Assembly: GCA_964515395.1 (NCBI GenBank)
Contig: CAZERC010000002.1
Coordinates: forward strand, 91,185-155,184
DNA: 64,000 nucleotides
Direction: 5' to 3'
Source of the DNA: UBA1876 sp964515395
Lineage (GTDB): Bacteria > Synergistota > Synergistia > Synergistales > Thermovirgaceae
The position numbers and the translations under genes were made by a program. The notes under the pieces were generated by a model. It made no database searches. It was given only the letters and a program-made list of their open reading frames with translations, and had not been told where the DNA came from. Of this stretch, positions 59,373-64,000 are shown piece after piece (the first letter of the stretch is position 1; every line of letters starts with the position of its first letter).

Positions 59373-61547
59373 CTAGTCCTTCCACTGATCCTCCGGTTTG
59401 GCGTTTTTCTCGACGACAGCCACGACGTCGGGATAATCAATGCCAAGTCGCTTGAGGGTTTCCACCGTCGGGATACCGTTTCTGTCCCATCCCCTGCGTC
59501 TGTAAACCGTGTCGACAAGCTTTTCCCACTGTTCCCTGCGAATTTTATTGAGCTTGGCGACCTTTTCTTCGGTTGAGAGACCTTCGGGGTCGACACCGCC
59601 CTGTTTGAGCTCGTTGTTGTAGTACTCGGCGCGGGCTTCCCACTCATCGGAGAAGACCGGTCCAAGGGCCCTGTCGGGGATGTTGTGATATTTCCGCGTC
59701 CCCTTGCCCAGGCGGAGCTGGAAAACCCTCTGGAAGTTATATACGCGTTCAGACTGGCGGATCAGCTCTTCCTTGTCGATATTCTTTCCTGTGACGGCAT
59801 TGAAAAGATCGACGTAGTTCTGTACGTGTTCGGGGACCTTGGCCGCTTCCTGCGGCGGATAGGCCGTTGCGTTGTCGGCGGGTTCGATGTCGTTCCAGGG
59901 CAGCTTGCAGAGCCCGACAAGGGAGAACCACAGCCTGAAGTTGGGGAAGTAATGAAGCGCTTCGGCCTTGTCTTCGAAGGTCGGAAGCTGCTTGTTGACC
60001 CTGTCCATGAAGATCAGCCAGGCTTCGTCATGCTGCGGTCCCTTCAGTGTCAGGAAATACCCGCCCCATTGTGCGATGGATTCCTTGCAAACGTATTCAG
60101 AAACCTCGATGCCCTGGCCTTCCATGCCGATCTTTTCCAGCATTTCCCTGGGAGCACCGAATTTTTCCGCGAAAATGTCTTTCATCCTGGCGATACCGAG
60201 GCCGACGATCTTGGCGAATTCATCTTTTCCTTCTCCCATCCTGTGGATGAGCTCCATGAGGTCTTTCATGGCACCGAATTTCAACTCAAGACCGTTCGTA
60301 TGCTCCTTGGTAAGATACCCGAGCTCATAGCATTCGCAGACAAAGGCGAGCCCGGTTCCGAGAGAGATCGTGTCCATCCCGTAATAGTCAGCATAGTAAT
60401 TGCTCTCAATGGTCCAGTGCGGGTCAAAGACGCCGACGTTGGAGCCCAGGCCTGCAGCTGTTTCATATTCAGGTCCGTCAACGATAACCTTGGTGCCTTT
60501 CATCGGGCCTGTCTGAAGCTCAAAGTCATCTACGGCGTGAGCGCATGCCAGCGTACATCCGTACCAGCATCCATCAGGGAGTCCCTGGGAGAACCATGTC
60601 TTGTACACATCCGAGTGAATCTTGTCCGCCTCCGGATGCTGGCCGAACTTGTAGTTGTGTGTAGGAAGGATGTGATACTCGTTCATGATTTCGTTCAGGT
60701 GAGATGTCCCGACAGTGGTCATTTTGCACTGTTTGGCATCAAGGGTGAAGATTTCCTTATGGACCTTGTGACCGAGTTTGGTAAGGGTTTCCACGTCGAC
60801 AGGGTCGTTGGCTGTGCCGCTGAGATTGTGGGTTTTGACGACGATGGCGGCAATCTTCTTGTCTCGGAAAATCGTACCGCTGCCGCCGCGGCCGGCCTGT
60901 TTCAGGCGGAAGTCCTTACGGTGAACATCCCAGAAGCTACTGTTCAGGCAACCCCAAAATGTCGATTCCGCCGCCTTGCCCGTGGAAATTACCGAAATAT
61001 GCTTTCTGTCGTTGATGTCATTGGGATCGCCGTAATAATCGTAAAGGGCTTTTGTAACCGGGTAGGCATTGATGTCAGTGAATGGAGATTCAAGAATCTG
61101 GACTTTTCCTTCATCAGCATCGATGACAACGATGACGTCCTTTTCAGCCTTGCCCTGGACTTCGAGGGCATCCCATCCGGCGAATTTCAGGAGAGGCCCG
61201 AAATGACCGCCGGCGTTACTGTCGTAGGTCTGTTCTGTCAGTGGAGAAATAAATGCAACGTAGAATTTGCCTGTTCCGGGATACTGGGTAATTCCACAGA
61301 GAGGACCGCCGGAGAAGACAAGCTCGTTTTCAGGATCGTCCCATTTCGTTGTTTCCTTGACGGAATCCCACAACAACTTAAGGTCGAAACCTCTTCCACC
61401 GACGAATTTCTCTTTCATGTCCTCTGTGACATCCTTTGCCTCGAAAGCCTTTTCCCCGACGTTCACTTTCAGGGTTTTCCCTGTGTAGCCTCTGTGGGGC
61501 TTGGCCGGTTCATAGGACCATTCCGCAAGAACTTTCATTTTCTCCAT
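59373..61547 (-). CDS. Aldehyde:ferredoxin oxidoreductase family tungstoenzyme, long form
   Basis: Tungsten-bis-pterin oxidoreductase (724 aa) interconverting aldehydes and acids with ferredoxin. The N-terminal pterin-binding domain has KFVGGRGFDLKLLW, NELVFSGGPLCG, SNAGGHFGPLLKFAGWDALEVQGKA and AGRGGSGTIFRDKKIAAIVV. The [4Fe-4S] cluster ligands are Cys327, Cys331 and Cys335 (DGCWYGCTLACAHAV), spaced x3-x3 rather than the x2-x3 of classical AOR, and probably the later Cys in GLCKLPW. It is about 100 residues longer than typical AOR, mostly at the C-terminus. ATG 61547 is 10 bp after GGGGGG; the upstream extension to 61604 lacks a ribosome site. A ThiS/MoaD-like gene follows. The substrate is unknown, likely an amino-acid-derived aldehyde or its acid. 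Confidence 0.9.
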   Translation of the reverse strand: MEKMKVLAEWSYEPAKPHRGYTGKTLKVNVGEKAFEAKDVTEDMKEKFVGGRGFDLKLLWDSVKETTKWDDPENELVFSGGPLCGITQYPGTGKFYVAFISPLTEQTYDSNAGGHFGPLLKFAGWDALEVQGKAEKDVIVVIDADEGKVQILESPFTDINAYPVTKALYDYYGDPNDINDRKHISVISTGKAAESTFWGCLNSSFWDVHRKDFRLKQAGRGGSGTIFRDKKIAAIVVKTHNLSGTANDPVDVETLTKLGHKVHKEIFTLDAKQCKMTTVGTSHLNEIMNEYHILPTHNYKFGQHPEADKIHSDVYKTWFSQGLPDGCWYGCTLACAHAVDDFELQTGPMKGTKVIVDGPEYETAAGLGSNVGVFDPHWTIESNYYADYYGMDTISLGTGLAFVCECYELGYLTKEHTNGLELKFGAMKDLMELIHRMGEGKDEFAKIVGLGIARMKDIFAEKFGAPREMLEKIGMEGQGIEVSEYVCKESIAQWGGYFLTLKGPQHDEAWLIFMDRVNKQLPTFEDKAEALHYFPNFRLWFSLVGLCKLPWNDIEPADNATAYPPQEAAKVPEHVQNYVDLFNAVTGKNIDKEELIRQSERVYNFQRVFQLRLGKGTRKYHNIPDRALGPVFSDEWEARAEYYNNELKQGGVDPEGLSTEEKVAKLNKIRREQWEKLVDTVYRRRGWDRNGIPTVETLKRLGIDYPDVVAVVEKNAKPEDQWKD

Positions 61548-61653
61548 TTTTCTGTTTCCCCCCTTGGAAATAGTCAAATGTCCTTTTGATATTTCCTCAC
61601 GCACAAGGACATTGAGCGTTGTTCATGTGCGAAGTTTATCGACAGCACTACCA

Positions 61654-61683
61654 ATACTATCATTATTGTGCATCTGTTATCAA
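61654..61683 (-). promoter_or_regulatory. Candidate promoter of the AOR gene
   Basis: On the minus strand TTGATA (61683-61678) and TAGTAT (61659-61654) are 18 bp apart. The leader of about 100 nt contains an inverted repeat TGTCCTT/AAGGACA (about 61573-61610). Confidence 0.5.
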
Positions 61684-61707
61684 TGTAGAGAGGAAGCAAA
61701 GATGCCG

Positions 61708-61737
61708 TTGACGAGGGAGCGCGCAAGGTGCTAGAAT
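61708..61737 (+). promoter_or_regulatory. Promoter of tRNA-Pro
   Basis: TTGACG (61708-61713) and TAGAAT (61732-61737) have an 18-bp spacer. The GC-rich discriminator GCTCGACG leads to the tRNA 10 bp later, as usual for stable RNA genes. Confidence 0.7.
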
Positions 61738-61747
61738 GCTCGACGTT

Positions 61748-61827
<80 letters not shown>

Positions 61828-61840
61828 AGATAATGAGGAG

Positions 61841-61875
61841 AAAAGGACCCCGTTTTTCGGGGTCCTTTTCTTTTT
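61841..61875 (+). terminator. Intrinsic terminator after tRNA-Pro
   Basis: AAAAGGACCCCG (61841-61852) pairs with CGGGGTCCTTTT (61858-61869), loop TTTTT, followed by CTTTTT. Confidence 0.9.
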
Positions 61876-61903
61876 CCACACATCCAAGGAGATCTGATTA
61901 TAT

Positions 61904-61932
61904 TTGACCAAAGCCGAATGCAAGAGTATAAT
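61904..61932 (+). promoter_or_regulatory. Promoter of smpB
   Basis: TTGACC (61904-61909) and perfect TATAAT (61927-61932) with a 17-bp spacer. The leader is very short (about 14 nt), just holding the GGAGGGG ribosome site of smpB. ssrA may be read from the same promoter. Confidence 0.75.
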
Positions 61933-61952
61933 TTTTCTGCGTGGAGGGGACA

Positions 61953-62408
61953 ATGGCAAAATCCGTCGTAGCGAGAAACAAAAAAGCACGCTTTGATTAC
62001 TTCGTTCTCGAAACCTTTGAAGCGGGCCTTGTACTTACAGGAACGGAAATCAAGTCAGTGCGGGCAGGCAGAGTCAATCTGAAAGACGGATATGCCAGTG
62101 TTTCGGGCACTGGTGTGTGGCTTTACAACGTGCATATATCGCCTTACGAGAAGGGGACATATTATAACCATGACCCTCTGCGTCCGAGAAAACTTTTGCT
62201 CAGGATAGAAGAGATCAAGAGGCTGATCGGCAAGACACGTGAAAAAGGGTTGACGCTCGTCCCCTTGTCGATGTACCTCAAGGACAACAAATTGGCGAAA
62301 GTGGAGCTTGCTCTCGCAAAAGGGAAGGCGAAACATGACAAAAGAGAAGCCATTGCGGAACGTGATGCGAAGCGCGCGATGGAAAAAACCCTGAAACAGC
62401 GCGAATAG
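61953..62408 (+). CDS. smpB: SsrA-binding protein SmpB
   Basis: RNA-binding partner of tmRNA (151 aa) needed for rescue of stalled ribosomes. Family motifs are ARFDYFVLETFEAGLVLTGTEIKSVRAGRVNLKDGYA, YNHDPLRPRKLLL and the basic C-terminal tail KHDKREAIAERDAKRAMEK that is placed in the decoding centre. ATG 61953 is chosen over GTG 61941 because GGAGGGG lies between them. The tmRNA gene begins 18 bp after its stop, a tight pairing that suggests cotranscription. Confidence 0.96.
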   Translation: MAKSVVARNKKARFDYFVLETFEAGLVLTGTEIKSVRAGRVNLKDGYASVSGTGVWLYNVHISPYEKGTYYNHDPLRPRKLLLRIEEIKRLIGKTREKGLTLVPLSMYLKDNKLAKVELALAKGKAKHDKREAIAERDAKRAMEKTLKQRE

Positions 62409-62426
62409 GCTGGAAAACACAAACAT

Positions 62427-62782
62427 GGGGGCGATAGGTTTCGACGGCAGGATGGAGGGTCCTGTGAAGCGTGCCGAGTTCTCCGCAACTCGTTAAACAG
62501 CGGTACCCCAACAATAAGTGCCAACGATAACTACGCACTGGCTGCTTAAGAACAAGTAGCCCGTCCCTTGGGATTTTCTCCGCCGGGATTCCTTGAGGAC
62601 GTCACAAACGGCGGATGCTCCGGTTACGTTGCTCCCGCGGAAACCGGAAAAGACCCAGGGAGCTTGGGACGAGGGATCCTGTCCCCGGGAGCCTGAGTCC
62701 GACATCAAATCGGGGACTGCGCACGGAGAAACACAGGGCTGGCCCCTGTCGGACCGGGGTTCGATTCCCCGCGCCTCCACCA
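62427..62782 (+). ncRNA. ssrA: tmRNA
   Basis: Transfer-messenger RNA. The 5' end GGGGGCG (62427-62433) pairs with CGCCTCC before ACCA at 62779-62782; the 5' GGGGGCGATAGGTTTCGACGG and 3' GGTTCGATTCCCC segments are the usual tRNA-like domain. The tag frame begins at GCC 62520 and reads ANDNYALAA before TAA at 62547-62549, ending in the degradation signal ALAA. Length is about 356 nt, in one piece (not permuted). It lies directly after smpB. Confidence 0.96.
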
Positions 62783-62792
62783 GAAATAATCC

Positions 62793-62830
62793 AGAGGTCC
62801 CTGCGGATACGGGCAGGGACCTCTTTATAA
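62793..62830 (+). terminator. Probable terminator after tmRNA
   Basis: AGAGGTCCCTGC (62793-62804) pairs perfectly with GCAGGGACCTCT (62813-62824), loop of 8. The following T-rich tract (CTTTATAATATTTG) is interrupted, so strength is moderate. Confidence 0.75.
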
Positions 62831-63266
62831 TATTTGTCTTGGTATACCTCTCCAGAAACTTGGAACACAATCGGGTATTGATATTTCGGGCAAAATGAGA
62901 CAGGACGGTTCTTGCTCAGCATCTCGGGTTTTTTGCCTTGGGGCGCTTGATAAGTGCATGCAATCCGGTGATTATAGCTCCGACAACCCAAATGCCTACT
63001 ATGAACGTTACTCCCAGCCGGATGCCTATAGAAGCTCAAATCTTTCAGCTTGCAACAAACAGGCGCAAAGAATTATCGAAAACAGGAAACCTGTCTTTGC
63101 GCTAGCCGCTTGTGCAGGTTGCTATGTTTACATAGCGACGGGATTCAAAGACCCGCCGCGAATCATGGCAATGGTAAAATGTCTTTGAGGAAAGAGCTGC
63201 AAACCGGGAAAATTTGTTTCCTTATGATTTATGGATGTGATCGGGAAGGGAAGGGAAAACGCGAGG
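62831..63266. other. Gap downstream of ssrA, with a possible gene remnant on the minus strand
   Basis: No credible intact gene. On the minus strand an open stretch from 63035 to the stop at 62916 has no normal start and encodes RLGVTFIVGIWVVGAIITGLH..., a single membrane-like segment with a basic tail (LIKRPKAKNPRC). It could be the end of a decayed membrane-protein gene. Composition is slightly more AT-rich than the neighbours. I saw no copy of the ssrA 3' end here that would mark an integrated element. Confidence 0.35.
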
Positions 63267-63710
63267 ATGACACATTTTTTGTACAGGACTCACCCCGTGA
63301 ATGGCGGTCTTGTGTTTGCTGAAAAAGAACGCGCTCTTCGCATTCACAAAATTCACACAGCTATTCAGGAAGCGACAACGTGGGAAGAGTTTCGTGAATT
63401 GATGCCCTGGGATGACTATAAGAGTTTCCAGAGATATTTTGACCAGATGGGAGAACCAGGATTTCCTTTGTCGGGTACTTTCAATTCCGAGATGGTTCCG
63501 GGTTTCATGGACGGGATTTACCCACCGTGGCTCCAGCTGGAAATGACACGGATCCTGCCTAAAACAGTCCTGGAAGAATTCGGTGAAGGAACGTACACGA
63601 CGAATGATTTCTACTATCACATGAACGAAGAATACCTGCCCGAAATCAAGACACGGCTGGAAAAGCTGGGGCATACTGTGGAGGATGGAAGCAAATACCT
63701 TTTTTATTGA
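63267..63710 (+). CDS. Protein of unknown function
   Basis: Probably soluble protein of 147 aa, rich in aromatic and acidic residues (WEEFRELMPWDDYKSFQRYFDQMGEPGFPLSG, DGIYPPWLQLEMTRILPKTVLEEFGEG). I do not recognise a family, and there is no signal peptide or membrane segment. The open frame extends to ATG 63231, which lacks a ribosome site; ATG 63267 is nearer to GGGAAGGG and GAGG and is preferred with low certainty. It is convergent with the HD-GYP gene at the window edge. Confidence 0.6.
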   Translation: MTHFLYRTHPVNGGLVFAEKERALRIHKIHTAIQEATTWEEFRELMPWDDYKSFQRYFDQMGEPGFPLSGTFNSEMVPGFMDGIYPPWLQLEMTRILPKTVLEEFGEGTYTTNDFYYHMNEEYLPEIKTRLEKLGHTVEDGSKYLFY

Positions 63711-63793
63711 TTCGCAAGCGACAGGTAGAAGATTGCTTTTGCAGGTTGAAAAGCCTTTGAGCAATTCGCTGCAGAAGGGGCGAGACCCGCATG

Positions 63794-64000
63794 TCAACGA
63801 CCGTCGAGCTCATATCCCTCCTGACGGAAGAGATCCAGACATGACTTGACGACATCCGGATCGTAAAGAATGTTCTTGCCCCCTTCGATTTCTGCAAATG
63901 CCGCATCAAGACCCAGGGCGGGCCGGTAGGGTCGGTAAGAGGCCATTGCCTCGACAACATCGGCGACGCCGAGAATCCGTGCTTCGAGAAGAATCTCCCC
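63794..64000 (-). CDS. HD-GYP domain protein, 3' end only
   Basis: The last 68 codons of a gene entering from the right edge on the minus strand, with stop TGA at 63796-63794. The sequence EARILGVADVVEAMASYRPYRPALGLDAAFAEIEGGKNILYDPDVVKSCLDLF is the characteristic C-terminal part of HD-GYP domains, which hydrolyse cyclic di-GMP; the HD and GYP motifs themselves are beyond the window. N-terminal sensor domains cannot be seen. Its presence suggests cyclic di-GMP signalling. Confidence 0.88.
   Translation of the reverse strand, partial: GEILLEARILGVADVVEAMASYRPYRPALGLDAAFAEIEGGKNILYDPDVVKSCLDLFRQEGYELDGR

Noticed and set aside
59685..61589. 634-codon open frame on the plus strand opposite the AOR gene
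   Set aside because: The AOR frame has clear pterin and cluster motifs; the opposite frame has low-quality sequence and no start context.

Overview
The window is a gene-dense bacterial chromosome segment of moderately high GC, with short gaps, frequent 1-14 bp gene overlaps and many GTG/TTG starts. Its content suggests an anaerobic, amino-acid-fermenting, diderm bacterium. Glycine reductase, alanine uptake and dehydrogenation, a rubredoxin, an aldehyde:ferredoxin oxidoreductase and a HydBC-type formate dehydrogenase point to a fermentative anaerobe, while ExbB/ExbD/TonB point to an outer membrane. A member of the Synergistota is my best inference; no 16S gene or database search supports it here.

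Layout. 59-6796: glycine reductase operon grdX-trxA-grdE-grdA-grdB-grdC-grdD, with in-frame UGA (selenocysteine) codons in grdA and grdB. 7152-10959: AGCS amino-acid symporter, alanine racemase and alanine dehydrogenase. 11091-15772: transketolase, then exbB, a BtuF-like binding protein, exbD and tonB. 16056-19829: tRNA m1A methyltransferase, QueH, an AIR-synthase/HypE-like protein, an M24 peptidase and rubredoxin. 20062-24268: carAB. 24350-25395: a decayed solute-binding-protein pseudogene and a secreted protein of unknown function. 25512-39800: miaB, comEA, comEC, coaX, dus, lysS, ligA, gatCAB and an EF-G-like GTPase. 39861-47194 (minus): formate transporter, a very large composite formate dehydrogenase, and NuoF- and NuoE-like subunits. 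47433-51748: glutaredoxin, pgi, panC and a two-gene SufC/SufB system. 51771-55498: TtcA-like protein, an atypical response regulator, two membrane proteins and ogt. 55564-59082: malic enzyme, metallo-hydrolase, isochorismatase-like hydrolase and an unknown gene. 59170-61547 (minus): ThiS/MoaD-like carrier and a long AOR. 61748-64000: tRNA-Pro(CGG), smpB, ssrA, an unknown gene and the 3' end of an HD-GYP gene.

How it fits together. Glycine would be reduced to acetyl phosphate by Grd using thioredoxin electrons, while alanine enters by the symporter and is oxidised to pyruvate with NADH formation. The formate and aldehyde modules handle the reductant on NAD(P)H and ferredoxin. The most distinctive locus is the formate dehydrogenase: one 1367-residue polypeptide joins a [2Fe-2S] domain, a GltD/NfnB-like flavoprotein, ferredoxin domains and a molybdopterin FDH domain, beside HydB- and HydC-like subunits. 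Its catalytic residue is Cys even though the same organism uses selenocysteine in Grd.

Limits. Everything was read by eye. Promoters and hairpins are pattern matches, and several start codons are uncertain as stated in the entries.
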